Shown here: piece by piece, positions 9,896 to 22,766 of the stretch
How the letters are laid out: every line of letters starts with the position of its first letter
Position numbering within the stretch: position 1 is the stretch's first letter
From: Cryptomeria japonica
Lineage: Eukaryota > Streptophyta > Pinopsida > Cupressales > Cupressaceae
NCBI RefSeq assembly: GCF_030272615.1
Contig: NC_081411.1
Coordinates: 45,895,517-45,959,516 of the forward strand
Direction of reading: 5' to 3'
Length of the DNA: 64,000 nucleotides
Position numbers and translations under genes: made by a program
Notes under the pieces: generated by a model
Told to the model about the DNA's origin: nothing
What the model saw: only the letters and a program-made list of their open reading frames with translations
Databases searched by the model: none

Positions 9896-11746
9896 TTATG
9901 TTTTAGGATACAGGCACATAGATGAGAAGCTTTTTGGTATTCTTCCTTCTTTCAATCCTTGTTCATAATTTGCTTGCCTCTTTTGTCTAATTTCTTGTAT
10001 TTCCTTCTCTAGTTTTATGCGCATCAGCTCTTGAGTATCATCTATGACACTACTAGATTCTTCTAGAGTTTCTTTAGTGGATGTGTCTGAAAGGTAGTTA
10101 GGACCCCATTCATACTCGTTTGAATTAGTCTCTGAATCATCTACTTGTTGCTTGCCAGTATATGTGACTAGAACTTTTAATGGTGCAAACAATTCTCTGA
10201 TTCTCATCACTTCATCTCTTATATCCTCAGGAACCACAACTTCTTGTATTATCATAGCTGATACCATCAAAGCCTGAGCACTGCCTATTTCTTCTTTCTT
10301 GACTGTTGATTCCTCTTTCTCTTCTCTACACTCTACTTTTGTTTGTTTAGTGTCTACTTCATGTAAGGTTAAAGGTGATATCTTTTTCGAGCTCTTAGAC
10401 TTAGAAACATGTTTTTGGTCTAATGTCTTTTTCGGATTATATCCCAGTCCAGCCTTATCATTTGTGGATTTGGTTTGTAGCTGAATTGGTTCAGTAATAC
10501 CTTCCTTTTGTTTGCCTAGAGGACCCATACTAGAATACCCCATGTGTTGAATCATTTTGTAACCAGGACCATACTGCATAGGAGAAATCTCATAGTGTCG
10601 CACCTCTTCATTTTGACCATCTTCCTTAAAGAGCCAGTTAAGGACAGCATCTTCTTCCATTTCATTGGCCAAGGAGGTAGAAGACTGTACAAAAAGACCA
10701 TCATATATGACATTAGGAGTTGGATCCTGTGTTCTCATGTTCTTCGATGGTTTTCCTAACTGTTTTGGTGATGGAGGAAGAGAAACTAATGATAGTACCG
10801 GTTCTATCTTGTAGCCATCCATGCCGGTATTTGTAATCTTCAATCTCTTTTCCAAGTCTCTCATCAATGTTTCTGGATCTTCATTTGGAGAGGCTGCCCT
10901 ATTATGAGGCACAAAAGTATCTGCACCTTTTGTCAATGCATTACAGATGACATTTGTATCAGTAGGAATACTAACTTCAGCTCCGTTATAGGGAAACTTT
11001 AAGAATTGGTGATATGTTGACGGTACTACCTTCATTTCATGAATCCATGACCTCCCTAGTAGAATATTGTATGACAATGGAATATCAAGAACTTGGAAAA
11101 GGACATCTCTCTCTACTAGTCCCACTATGATTGGTAATGATACCAGACCTATGGAGGTCCTTTCTTCCTCATCATAGGCTTTAATTGTTATTTTCTTGCC
11201 TGGATCAATGACATTTTTAGAGAATCCTAGTTTTGTGAGGAGATGGTAAGTACAAATATTCAACCCCACGCCTCCATCTATCAAAACACATTTGACTCTA
11301 TGTTTGTGGATCATGGCCTCAATATGCAATGGCTAGTTATGTGGATGATTTAATGAATTGTCATCTTCTTCAGAGAAGGTCAAATAGTGAGGTGAAGTCA
11401 GATGACCCACCATAGACTGAAACTAATCAATGTCTAAATCCTTTGGAACATTGGTAGTGAGCAATGCTTTGTCTAGGATTTCCTTGTGAGTAGATGAGAG
11501 TTGTAGCAATTCAAAAATTCAAATTTGAGCATTTGTCCTTTTTAACTGTTCAACTATGCTATATCCAGAGGCTGATGACGAAGTTAACCTTTTAAATTTG
11601 TCGAAGGTTGATTCCTTTTGTTTATTTGGTAAGGCTATTGGGTTTGATGTTTCTTGAGCCGGAGTGGAAGAACTAGCTCCTTGAAGAGTGACTTTCTTTT
11701 GAGATCGGGTCAGAGCTCTTGCATATTGTGATTCATTCGGTTTATC
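9896..11746 (-). pseudogene. R2 aspartic protease and G-patch region
   Basis: From the left end of gag the same frame runs through a retropepsin with active-site segment VLIDGGVGLNICTYHLLTKLG (about 11290-11230), the flap-side KAYDEEERTSIG, and YNILLGRSWIHEMKVVPSTYHQ. Further on is a G-patch-like motif (GPGYKMIQHMGYSSMGPLG, about 10500-10575) followed by KAGLGYNP. The active triplet is D-G-G, common in this gypsy group. A TAG sits just before 11329 and a TGA and TAG further upstream. The protease matures Gag-Pol; the role of the G-patch, an RNA-binding type motif, is unproven here. Confidence 0.82.
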
Positions 11747-13459
11747 TTAGACTATAATCACATTGCAATATTCTGAGTATGAAGGCTCAATCATGTTGAT
11801 AACATTGTCCTGGCTGGCATAAGTATAATTCACCTTGGCACCTCCTTTGGTCTTTGATGAATCACCTTGTTCGTAAACAGGTAAAGGATCTTTGAATGCT
11901 TTGTGATCAGCATTGGTCGGGTGATTTCCGACAATGATTTTACCAGTGTCTATGAGATCTTGAATCTCATGTTTTAGTTTCAGGCAATTGTCTATGTTAT
12001 GACCCTTGTTTCGATGAAAGTCACAGTATTCAGTTTCTCTCCACCATCTTGGTTTGACTTCTGGATTGTATGGTCTGGAGTTATCTGGTAGTGTTATCAG
12101 GTTGTTTGCCAATAGAATCTTGAAAGTGGATTCATATGATTCTTCGAGGGGAGTGAAATCACACTTAGGTTTAGAGAGCCAAGGTTTCTCTTTGAACCAT
12201 TCTTTTTTCTTAGGAGTATTCTCTGCTACAGTTTCAGCAACTTTGAGTGCTTGTGTACCACTAGCCAAGTTGAATATTGTGGGCTATGAGGTAGTTTTAA
12301 CAGTATCTACTACTCCGTCATTAACAACATTCTTGTTGTTGTCTTTCCCAAATTTCCAATACTTGTTCTTCTCTTCAGAGCTAGATCCTGGTTGTGTTTC
12401 CTTCCAAGGTGAAATATCCCCTTTTTTGATGAACACATCTTCCATTCGAATGGCATTATCTACCATTTTGTTAAGTAATAGGTGTACTTGCATTTGGATA
12501 CTATATTTCAGTTCTGGGACCAGGTTATTGACAAATATATCCATTTTCTCAGAGTCTGGGATAGGTCGTGGATACCTAGAGAACATCCTTCTCCAACATT
12601 CGAGAAAAGTGAGAAAAGGTTCTTCTATCTTCTGTTTAGTATTGCAAAGATCGATCATAGTCACAGGATGTCGAATGTTGTATGAGTATTGTTGCAAGAA
12701 TAGTTGGACTAGTTCTTCAAATGATTTTATTCCCTGAGGTAGACTTGAGAACCACTCCATGGCTTGTCCTCCTAGACTCCTCGGGAAAAGATGCTTGAGA
12801 TAGGTGTGATTGTGCATGAATTCTCTGACATGATCTTGGGGATCTGAGATACCATCATATTTGTCAAATTTTCGGATTTCAAGTCATGAAGGAAATGGAG
12901 GCATGTATAGATTCTTGTGAAATGGAAATGGGAATATTGTCTCCAGGGAATATTGCTTTGGGGATTTATCCTTATTCTTCAATTTCGTGATCTCAGTTTT
13001 CAAAGCTAGTAGTTGTTTGTGTACTACGAGGATAGGTGAATCTTCCTTTTTGGTGACAAGTGTGTGAACATCATATCCAACAGGAAGTTTGGCACCTTGT
13101 CTTGCTAATCTTAAGATATAGTCTTCCTTCTCTCTAGCTAGGATAACATTCATCACTTTTCTAAAGTCTTTGTCCTTTTGCAAGTCAAGAATTTGTTTTT
13201 CAGAAGGTTCAGCATCTTGATCAATGTCACTAGAGGAGGAATCGTCACTTCCGTGAACATTATCATTGTCCTCATTTTTGTTGTCATATATTGTCTCATA
13301 TATAGGAGGGGTTCGAGGTTCATCAAAAATTGGTATTCCTGAGGACGAAGGTATGTCAGTGTGTGGGTCTTCCTGATAAAATGGATTATGCTGGTATGTG
13401 AAGACCGGTTCCTTGTGTTTGGCTTCTTTCTTACTAGAACTCCTAGTTTGTATAGGCAT
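11747..13459 (-). pseudogene. R2 gag
   Basis: The ATG at 13459 opens a basic N-terminus (MPIQTRSSSKKEAKHKEPV) followed by an acidic segment. The capsid-like domain has LKHLFPRSLGGQAMEWFSSLP and TMIDLCNTKQKIEEPFLTFLECWRRMF. The C-terminal knuckle is C-D-F-H-R-N-K-G-H-N-I-D-N-C, again C-x2-H-x4-H-x4-C, then LKHEIQDLID. The whole region is one frame with stops TGA 12884, TAG 12284 and TAA 11747. Gag, protease and RT share this frame from 13459 to 8056 without a frameshift. Confidence 0.87.
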
Positions 13460-15770
13460 CTTTACGAATTAGTGTGATCCAAAGCTTGTTTTTGATGCAG
13501 AGGTCAAGATCAATTTCAGTGCTAGTTTATTCAGTTAAAGTATGGTTTGAGAGAAACAACTGAGATTTAGTCTGGTTTCAAGAAAGATCTATCCTATATA
13601 AGATGTTTACCTGGGTTGATTCTAAAATAGTAACTAAGATTCAGTCTGATTTAGGAACGATATATCCTATGTAAGACGTTATCTAAGTGACTTGAGTTTG
13701 ATAGGTAGTTTGATTTGAACTAGCTGAAGGGTGATTGACTAAATCGTGCAACAAAAAATGGCAGAGGTACACTATCTTGATCTATTTTATGCTTAGGAAA
13801 ATTTGATAACCAGTATTATGTTCGCTGTAGACTGTGTTTTTGGCAAGTTTGACTGTTCTGTCTGACAAAACCAGAGACTCATACGACTGGGCTTTCTGAA
13901 CTGGATGACTATTTATCAGTTATAGGACAACAAAAGTTTTGTTTCGTATGAGTTGCTACCTTATACTGTACGACTGATGGGCATGTGTAGGATGACAAAA
14001 AGCTGAGGTCAATTCTGTCTTCTACGAGACAGGATACAGTGCAGGACGATAAATGATGTAGACTCGTACGACAGAGAATCTTCTATAGAATGACAAATCA
14101 GTAAACTCATATGACACAGGACTGGTGCAGTACGATAAAGTTGCAAACTCATATGACTGTTCACAGGGCAGAGACTACAAATTCTGAGTTTTCTGACTAC
14201 TGAGTATGACAACTGAGTATGATAAATTCTGAGATGGCCTAATTTTTGACTGGGATCGATTGATTTTGGACAGGATTTCGACTTGGGATAGACTAGTTCT
14301 AACACGAACAAATTTTTTGACTTAAGATGGACTAGTTTCTGACATGGACAGAGTTTTTGACTTAAGATGAACTAGTTTCTGACACGGACAGAGTTTCGAC
14401 TCAAGATAGACTAGTTTCTGACACAGACAAAGTTTCAACTCAAGATGGACTAGTTTCTGACACGGACAGAGTTTTGACTCACTGATTTGTTTCTTGTTTT
14501 CTCTAATTTTGGTATTCCAATTTTTGTTTCAGGGGTGAAAACATAGAAAACAGGTAGTATGTATAGTAACTCCAATCACAACATGCAAACCCTAAGGAAT
14601 TTGGTGAGGCAAGAAAACCTTTGCTTGTAGACTCAGGTACACACCCAATAGCTAATTAGAATATGGCCACTGAGTCTCACGCAATGGATTCTCAATGCTG
14701 TATTATCTGACTCCAAACGCTAATGGGGGCACGAAATGACAAGTATCTTGGGAGAGTTACTATCTCTCTTGCACAAAGATTATCTCCCTTTTGGAGGTGA
14801 ACCGGGTAGCTTCTAATTTTAATTGGATTTAGTAAGGGGTCCGTTCAGCACGTCGAGGTATAAACTCAATTAAGAGGTCTCCTAGCCTTGAAAACCAAGG
14901 TTTAATATACCCAAAGGTACAGAGGAGAGCTATTCCCAAGCACTATCGTTGACTTGATTTTCATCAAATCACATTTATTTTATATTGGGTTGGAGTACTT
15001 GGCGTCTAGCCGTTCCCACTTAGGTCGTTCCCCTCTCACAGGCCCTAAAGGCTATAAAGTTATTAGCTCCTCGAGAGGGCAGGCCAGCTAAAGATGTTGT
15101 AATCAATCTTAAGAAAGCACTTCAAGGGTTTGGATTTCAGATTTTCTAAAAGAAGACAAGAGCATACTTTCCTACCTCTCAGATTTTTCTAAAACACGAA
15201 AGACAAATTTTGTTCATTAACCAGATAGCAAGTTAGGTGCCTAAAAAATGAATTTAAAGAATACACGATGTTTAGTCAATTCTCCTCAGGCAACCTGCAA
15301 AGACAACGAATCAGTAGTCATATTGTCTTTGTGTGACAAGCATATTCTTCGACAAGCGTTCTGCAAAAACTAGTTAGGTTGTGAAAAATTCTCAGATAGA
15401 CAGATAAACAGTCAGGTTCAGTCGTTAGAATAATCAAAAAAATGATAAAATCATGAAATTTGCCTCTTTACCAGAAAATACAGAATCGTACGACAGAGTC
15501 TCAACTCGTACGAGAAAGGATTCAGTATCACACGAAATAGGATTGCTGATGATGGTTGCTCGTACGACGGAAAATTTCTGCTTGTACGACAGAAGATCTA
15601 CTCATACGATATAATATTGTCATTTGTACGACACCTGCAGTTTGTCATTTCAGCCTATAAAAATTGTCGTACGATAATGCAGAGGCTGTACAACCAAAAA
15701 TCCGAAAAGTTGAAAAACCTGAAAAATCAAAAAAATCAAAAAAAAATCTTGGAGGTTGAAAAATGTAGTC
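13460..15770 (-). other. R2 leader with repeat clusters
   Basis: A 2.3-kb non-coding leader between the primer-binding site and gag. Two zones (about 13870-14165 and 15485-15680) are studded with TCGTACGA-type words (CGTACGACAGAG and variants), flanking a less repetitive core. Part of the core (about 15015-15085) resembles 44841-44920 in the R4 leader. Five units of a 39-bp tandem repeat occupy 14277-14475. No protein-coding ORF is convincing. Confidence 0.6.
14277..14475. repeat. 39-bp tandem repeat, about 5 units
   Basis: Units of 39 bp with core GATGGACTAGTTTCTGACAC and GGACAGAGTTT, each diverged by a few substitutions. The first unit is most decayed. It lies in the R2 leader, close to gag. 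Confidence 0.75.
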
Positions 15771-15792
15771 TTGGGCCCCACGGTGGGTGCCA
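15771..15792 (-). promoter_or_regulatory. R2 primer-binding site
   Basis: TGGCACCCACCGTGGGGCCC on the minus strand, four bases inside the 5' LTR. It resembles the tRNA-Lys-type primer sites known from plant gypsy elements; the tRNA assignment is from general knowledge and not tested. Confidence 0.75.
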
Positions 15793-15796
15793 AAAA

Positions 15797-16914
15797 TGTG
15801 TGTGTGAAAAGTGGAGTAAGGAGTTGTATTTGCAATACACAACACTTCCATTTAGTCATTATATGCATGGTTAGTCATATATAAGCATTAAGAGGAAAAC
15901 CATGACAAATCGACCAATTGCCTTCAAAATGATGCGAGTATAAGATTGCTCTCAGATTGTTATAAGCAATACTAGTGACTAGACTACACCAAGATAAAGG
16001 ATTTAATCTATATGATATTAAGCTATATGGATGCAAGAAATAATGAATAATTCAAGCAAAAATCAATTCAAGCAATGATGGATGCAAGTAATCTAAAAAA
16101 GCACAATTTATCAATGACTCCAGAGCAAAATCAGTATAATAATGAGGTCTTCTCAAAAATCTCCGGGGTGAATTCGAATGAGGGTTGAAGAGTGAATTTA
16201 TAGAGAATCACAAGAAAGATGATGAAAAAGCTCAATTTAGAATTAATTGAGATAATTGAGAAATTAGGTTGAGTTAACCTTGAGATAGATTCCAATTATA
16301 GTTTAATTGAAATGCATTCAAATTAGAAGTTCAAGTTGAATTGGAAAATAATATTAAATTAATTCCATGCATTTGTGATAAAAATAGATAATTCTTTGTT
16401 TTATTCAAGAAAAAGATCTTTTTAATGCAACTGAACTTCTTTTTTCTGAAAAGCTTTGAGTTCCAATTTAAGAGAATAATTCAATAATTCAATTAATCGC
16501 TTTTCTGATTTCAAGTTCCCAATTTAGAAAATGAAATAATATCTCAAGTTTGATTTCTCTCTCAATTAAATTCTTTTATTTAATTTTCAATTCAACTTTT
16601 TGTTTTGTAATAAATTCTTCTTTTCATAGTAAATTAATTCTTTTTGCATGATTGAATGGCAAATTTATTAATTAATTAAATATGCAAGGATATTTAATAA
16701 ATTAAAATAGGATAATTGATCAAAATGAATATTCTTGGAATGATTCATTTAATTAAATATATTTAATTAATATTGAGTAATTGATTTGCCATGTGATATT
16801 TGATGATTGAAGAATTAAGCTCAAGATTGATTTAATTGCCTTTTGGTTAGGACCTTGGTGATGTTGTCGAAATTAGGGGCCCATGGTTTAGATGACCATT
16901 TTTAGGGTATTACA
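15797..16914 (-). repeat. R2 5' LTR
   Basis: About 1118 bp, starting TGTAATACCCTAAAAATGG on the minus strand (ends at 16914) and finishing CACACACA next to the primer-binding site. It is very AT-rich in the middle (16300-16800, many AATTAATT runs). The partner 3' LTR is off the window. The right boundary is set by the abrupt start of an R3/R5-type LTR end at 16915. Confidence 0.82.
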
Positions 16915-17004
16915 ATGGTGGATCTTTGTTGTTGTTAGCCTAGGGTTTTGTGGTTGAATCTATTTAGTCTTTCAACATTGTTGTTTCCATTTTCACCATA
17001 AACA
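16915..17004 (+). mobile_element. R3: terminal 90 bp of an R5-family LTR
   Basis: The sequence from ATGGTGGATCTTTG to CCATAAACA matches the ends of both R5 LTRs (20138-20226 and about 41710-41799). On its right is R4 coding sequence rather than a primer-binding site, so this is the end of a plus-strand element's 3' LTR. R2 inserted inside this LTR; the rest of R3 must lie left of the window. Confidence 0.82.
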
Positions 17005-19549
17005 AGAGGTAATTCATTGTTCCCTTATATCATAGAAAATCCTACTACCATGCATGCTTGGTTATGACTTGATATGTCCTCATCATAAATTGGTGGTGGG
17101 TCATCTTCATTATCAAATGGGAATTCTTAGTCATGAGAATATGTGACACTTTATATGTATGTTTCACTTGCTGATTCTGTTAACTCATCTCCTCTTGTTC
17201 TTCGAACTGAGTTTGTTTCAGATTAGTGGATCTTCTTTGTATTGTAGATACCCTTCTTAAGCTTGGTATCAGTATTTGTAGTCTTTCTTCATCTAACTCA
17301 AATGGAAGAGCTAGAGTTGTTTCCCTTGGCAAAATTATTGACAGCAACCAAGGATTTGGCTCATTTGTTGGTGTTAAGCCTATATTTGCTACCATATTTG
17401 CTTGTGCAGATGTTTCACATATTGTACTACTAGATGACTGTGTGCTAGTTTCTTGTAAAGTTGCCTCATGTCTTCACCATCTGATTCCATAATAGGAGAT
17501 GTTGGTGCTCTCCTTCTTTTTTAAGATGAGGAAAATACTCTTATTGATGACTGATTATGATGTATGTATTCTGAGGGTAACCTAGGCTTGTTTAGTATGT
17601 CTAATGTATGTTGTCTAGCCTCTGTTATTTGTGGTACATGTTTATATCCCAAACCTTAATTCTTTGGGATTTCAAGTGGCAAAATAGGTTCTAATCTTCC
17701 TTGCTTTTGTAGTCCCAATCCTATGGTCCCATCATACCTGTGTTTTTGTAACATCTTGAAGTCATTTCCATATTGATGTAGAGGTAACCTAGGTACGGTC
17801 ATGTCATCTTCTTGTCTATATATCTAGTGATTGACATCTTCACTTAGAGATTCTTCTTTTAAGTCTCCCCATATAATGAAAGAGCGTGAATCTGAGTATT
17901 TGACTATCTCTTTTCCTTTATCTTGCTTCATTGTTATGTTCTCAAGCTTCCCAAAAGACCTGGGAGAAATAGATGATTGTTTGCCATTTGAGATACTCGA
18001 AATGGAATATTCTCCATAACTAACTTCCTTAATCTGTATAGAAGATGTGGTTGGTATATTTTTCTCTATTTCTTTGATTGATAATGATTCCATTTGTAAG
18101 TGAAGTGGAGCTTCTTGATTTTTTTGTACTTGATTGTCTGTGCTTTCCCTTCAATAATTACAGTGTTGAAAAGGGTTTGGGCCACCATAGATAGTGATCT
18201 CTATGCCATTGTATAGGAACTTCACACATTGGTGAAAAGTTGATGGTACTGCTTGCATGGTATGTATCCATGGGAGACCTAATAGCATATTGTACCCCAA
18301 TTCTCTATCTAGGACTTGAAAGGTGATGTATGTAACTCATCCCACTTGTACTGGTAAATTAACCACACCCTTAGAAGGGCATTCCTCGTCATCATAGGCT
18401 TTGATATTGATTCTCTTGGTAGAATCAATATAATGTTCAGAATATACCAAATCTTTTATCAAATATAGTATAAATATGTTAAGGCCAGCTCCACCATCTA
18501 TAAGCACTCTTAGAACCTTCTTTTGGTGAACCAAAGCTTCTAAGTGTAAGGAATCATTATGCATGGGTCAGCTTGTAGGTACATCCTATTCAGTGAACGC
18601 GAACATTGAAGTTGCCAAAGTTTCCAACCATGGATTGGAATTTGTTCTCATCAATATCTCTAGCAACAACTGAATCTTGTAAGGCTTTGTCCAGGACTAC
18701 CTTATGAGCTGGTCAGATGCGCAGTAACTCAAATAATAAAATATGGGCTGGAGTTGGCTTCAATTGATCTACCATATTGTAGTTGCCAGTTGTTGAAGGG
18801 GTATTTGAAGGTACCCCTTGTAATGTGACCTTTGATCTTCTAGTGATGACAGCACAGTCTCAGTTTGTCGAATTTATTGTGATTGTAGCCACCATATCAT
18901 CTCCTTCACTTAGTGTGTTTATGGCATAGTCGAATGCGACATTGGTATAGTTGGTAGTATTGTTTTGTGAATTGGAACTAGAAGCCTTTCCTTTGTCATG
19001 TTTGACAAAAGGATCCTTGAAAATGGTATGATTTATGTTTGGTGCCTTATTGGTTTTACAATATTGTCACCATGGTCAATGAGATCTTGGATGAGGTTTT
19101 TCAATTTGTAGAAACTTGTTGTCTTGTGACCCTTATTGCGGTGATACTCATATAAATCATTGTTTTTTGAGTGTTGATTAAATAGGTTCACCAAGGGGTG
19201 TAAATCCTCTTCTAGCTATGCTTGCCCTTGGTGGTCTTGGATTGCTTGACTGTAGTGAATTGGTGTTGTTTATCTGAGTTTGATTCTTATTGGTAAAATC
19301 AATTGGTCCTTGCACAGATAGTGTTGCCTAAGCTCTGTTTACAACACAGGAAAAAATAACTCCATCAATTGTGACATTCTTATTCCTAGGCCAAATTTTG
19401 TCCTTTCATTGTTTGTACTTGTGTTTGGCCCATTATCTTTGTGGTGTTTCAATTTCCCTTGTTCTAATAGGCCTTTTTCACATTTGATTCCTTTTTCTAT
19501 GATATCTTTAAAATTATTTAGGCATTGCATTTGTAATGGATACTTAATT
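17005..19549 (-). pseudogene. R4 gag end, protease and G-patch region
   Basis: Minus-strand continuation of R4. From right to left: the gag tail (LNNFKDIIEKGIKCEKGLLEQG, 19339-19530), a knuckle remnant near 19100-19160 in which Cys positions are lost (EYHRNKGHKTTSF), the protease (LIDGGAGLNIF, 18337-18564; then YNMLLGLPWIHTMQAVPSTFHQ after a TGA), a Ser-rich linker (17824-18093) and a G-patch-like segment (FKMLQKHRYDGTIGLG, about 17650-17765). A frame change lies between the protease block and 17180-17395. The fragment stops at the R3 LTR end, so R4 RT and integrase are not in the window. Confidence 0.8.
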
Positions 19550-19554
19550 GGAGG
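19550..19554. repeat. R5 target-site duplication, left (GGAGG)
   Basis: GGAGG directly precedes the R5 5' LTR and recurs exactly at 41800-41804 after the 3' LTR. Confidence 0.9.
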
Positions 19555-20226
19555 TGTAGATACCTAAAATTGTCCAGTATAATTAAATAAATATCTTTAT
19601 TTATTTAATTAATTCATTTATCCTCTTCTAGCCTTATTTCTCATTTAAATAAATACTTTTATTTATTTAATTGATCTCACTTCCTCTATTAATTAAATAA
19701 ATCTTTATTTATTTAATTAATTCATTAACCTTTTCTACCCATGACACATGTCATTCATCTCTTAATTCCTACACTACCTACCCTATTATTATTTTCTTAT
19801 TTTCTCTACCTACCCTCTAATCATAGTCGACCATGTATCTTTTATGCCTCTCAATCTTATCCCTCCATTTCTTATAGTGTCTTCTATATAAGGAGATGCT
19901 TCCTTCATTATCAACCCTAATCATCGAATCAACCTATACATCCTAATCAAGCCTACTTGCAACCATATTTCTATTCTTTGTTGAGCTCTTGTGCACACAT
20001 AAAATCTGAGAGCAAATATATAAAGCAAGATCAATGCAGATAGGAAGAATGGAGATCCAAACCCTATTGGACATGTGATGGTATAATCTTTGTGATTTCA
20101 TTTGATTTACATTGTCTTAGGTAATCTTCATATGTTATGGTGGATCTTTGTTGTTGTTAGGCTAGGGTTTTGTAGTTGAATTCATTTAGTCTTTCAATAT
20201 TGTTCTTTCCATTTTCACCATATACA
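19555..20226 (+). repeat. R5 5' LTR
   Basis: 672 bp from TGTAGATACCTAAAATTG to CCATATACA. The first third consists of AT-rich palindromic units (TTAAATAAATnnTTTATTTATTTAA). Its copy at 41036-41799 is about 92 bp longer because it has extra units of this repeat. Confidence 0.93.
19885..19893 (+). promoter_or_regulatory. R5 LTR TATA box
   Basis: TATATAAGG, conserved at 41458-41466 in the 3' LTR, about 330 bp into the LTR. Likely R5 core promoter by position. Confidence 0.55.
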
Positions 20227-20229
20227 TTT

Positions 20230-20247
20230 TGGCACGCCCGGTGGGAA
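20230..20247 (+). promoter_or_regulatory. R5 primer-binding site
   Basis: TGGCACGCCCGGTGGGAA three bases after the 5' LTR, of the kind known in plant gypsy elements. Different from the R2 and R4 sites. Confidence 0.8.
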
Positions 20248-22485
20248 TCTTGTCCCTTTTGCATTTAACATCTTTTGTTGTAGATTTTCTGCTTTTGAAG
20301 TTGATGATCTGACATTTTCGACAACATTTTGACATTTTCACATCTGTGCACTTTCAGATTGCGTTTTTGATTTGCTGTCGCATTTGTGACATCTGGAATC
20401 ACGTCTACATCTTCAACATTGTTTTACTTTTTTTGATGATTATAGAGCTGCGTCTGTGTTCCCTAATTGTGTCTACGAGGTCTCTAGACACATCTATGTT
20501 CGTGGGCCACATCTGTGTTCAGGAGCCACGTCTGCGTCAGATCTAGGCGTGTCTCCATATTTATATAGCATTTGTGTTCCTAATAACTACATCTGTGTTC
20601 AGTTTTTGCATTGTGGTTTCTTTGATTCGGTTTTTTGTCATTCGGGTTTTAGATCTTGTTTATATTGAGCTAACATTTTCAAATCTAGCTAATGAAATTG
20701 GTGCAGCTTGTCTTGAAAGAAAAATCGTTTTGTCGAAGGCCCCTATTTCACAAAGTCTTTTGGATCTAAAATTTACCTAACTTGTGTGCTTGCAGGAAGG
20801 GGTGATTATTTGAAACAATCCAAACTACTAATAGATATTTGTTGCCGGACCTTGGCAAGGGTTTTTGATCTTTATTGTGTGCCTTGTTTTCATAGACTAG
20901 CAAACACTTCAATTGGTGCACTAAAATTGAACCAGTGTCTTTTGTGTCTTGAGCAATAGGCTCTTTTTGTTTCATCTTTAGAGGGCCTGTCTCCCCGTGT
21001 GGTCATTAGGACTACTAGTGAGGAGAGAAAGACCCAAGTGGTAGCAAGGAAAACCCACCTCTTTCGAACCACTATAAACAATTGTATCCATGGTGAAAAC
21101 TATGGATAATGTGTGCTGATTAGTTCATACCAACACTATGTCTCCCCATAAACCCGTTTGATCAAATTTATTTGATCATTTGTAGGGCGTAACTCCTACC
21201 AGCTAGGAGCCTTCTGTATTTATAGAGCTGAAAGTGTTGCATGTATGGCCACATGAGCCGATGCCCTTACTAGAACCTTTTTGTTTTAGAAGCCAAAATA
21301 TTTCTAATTGTTGGGTCAGGAGGTCAGACCTCTAGAGCGACCCACACACATATGATTCTTAGTAGAGATACAAAGTTTGCCACGGGGAGTTTTTGTGGGG
21401 CCTGATGTTTGGCTGCCCCAAGACGTGAGTGCCGAGGGTGGAGCCAGTGGTGTCAAGCATCTAAGTATCCACTCTGAATAGCATAGCCTCGGGGGAAACC
21501 CCATGTGGGATCAACAACTATTGTCCTGGCCAGCCATAAGAATTGTGCTTGTCTTATTTTGAACAATCAAACATTCAAGACCAAACATCAAAAACATTAT
21601 GTCTTTTGTGTCTTCAAGTGTATGCAAAAATTTTTTATTTTTTTTACATCAAACAACCCACTTTTCTTTAAGTCATTTTGAGTCTAAACACTTGCAAACA
21701 TTGAGTCTTCATCAACACTATGTCCTCTTGTCATGAAAAATAGTCGAAACATTCAAATTTGGTCACAACAAAACAACTTTACAAACTGGAAAAATTGCAC
21801 TCAGTTTTCAGAAACACGTATGTGTCTGACAGAGTCGCGTCTGTGTCATATAACCATGTTTGTGAAGGGCAGAAACATGTCTGTGTTCTCTTGAGCAACA
21901 TTGTATTTATAAAATCTCATAAATGCGTTTGTGTTTGACATAACCATGTCTATGTCAGGAAATCGCATCTGTGAAGTATACAGGCACGTCTGTGTTCAGA
22001 ATTGAAAACTTTATAGCCAAGCAAACAAGAACGATCAGTTTCAGAATTCTTGAGCTTCCTAGGTTATTTCTCTAGGTTTTCATCTAGCGTTCTACCTATC
22101 TTTGGGTCTCACAAAGTCCATCATTGCTTTACACCTTACATTACACTCACATTTATCTAAACTTGAGTCAAAAGGTCACTTGCTTGTCCCCATCATACTT
22201 TGTCAACACATTACATACAACAACATTTTGCTAAGTGGTCCCTCGTCAAGGTCTATCACCTTTGGGTCTCATTTGGTCTTACTTAGAATCAAGGTCAACT
22301 TACCTCATAAAGAGAAACTATCATCTCTTTAGAAGCCACACCTACTCTACTACATACATACTTGGTCTTACACTTTGGACATTGCAAGTACACTTCAGAT
22401 TCATTTACATTCCATCCAACTCTTGGTCTTCCATACTCTTTTCCATTTTCATCTAGTCTCACACATCTTGGTCAAGACCTAGTTC
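20248..22485 (+). other. R5 leader with degenerate CGTCTGTG repeats
   Basis: A 2.2-kb leader. Two zones (about 20340-20620 and 21790-21995) contain many copies of an ACGTCTGTGTTC-type word about 20-30 bp apart. Between them is a moderately GC-rich core (20780-21540) without a convincing ORF. The words recur in opposite orientation at 40210-40515 in the 3' spacer. Confidence 0.6.
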
Positions 22486-22766
22486 ATGGTTGAAACCCGT
22501 TCCCAAAAATCTAGGAGAGAAGCTAAAGAGGCTCAAGAGTCCATAAACATGAGTTCCTATGAGTATGACAATGATGTCTTTTCCAATTCTGATCATACTA
22601 CATTACCGGACATGGATGCCTATAGAAACATTCCAAATGTTGAGAACATGCACACTATAAACAAAAATGATACACACAATGACAATATGGACAACATTTC
22701 AGTACATTCAGCAGAAGTGGAAGACTCCATTATGGATCCCCGTTTCAATCGATTGGTTGAGGAAAT
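22486..22766 (+). pseudogene. R5 gag, N-terminal part (before R6)
   Basis: ATG at 22486 opens MVETRSQKSRREAKEAQES, a basic N-terminus similar in style to R2 gag, then an Asn/Asp-rich acidic stretch. The copia element R6 inserted after 281 nt of coding sequence; after removing R6 and one duplication copy the frame continues exactly at 29360. Confidence 0.85.
22762..22766. repeat. R6 target-site duplication, left (GAAAT)
   Basis: GAAAT here and at 29355-29359, exact. Confidence 0.92.

Larger units (their letters stand above)
8056..16914 (-). mobile_element. R2: Ty3/gypsy retrotransposon, 5' part
   Basis: 5' LTR, primer-binding site, leader, gag, protease and RT of one minus-strand element, continuing at 1-165 beyond the R1 insertion. 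The coding frame is collinear for about 5.4 kb with stops but no frameshift. Protein motifs and G-patch place it with R4 and R5. It is inserted in the R3 LTR. Confidence 0.88.
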
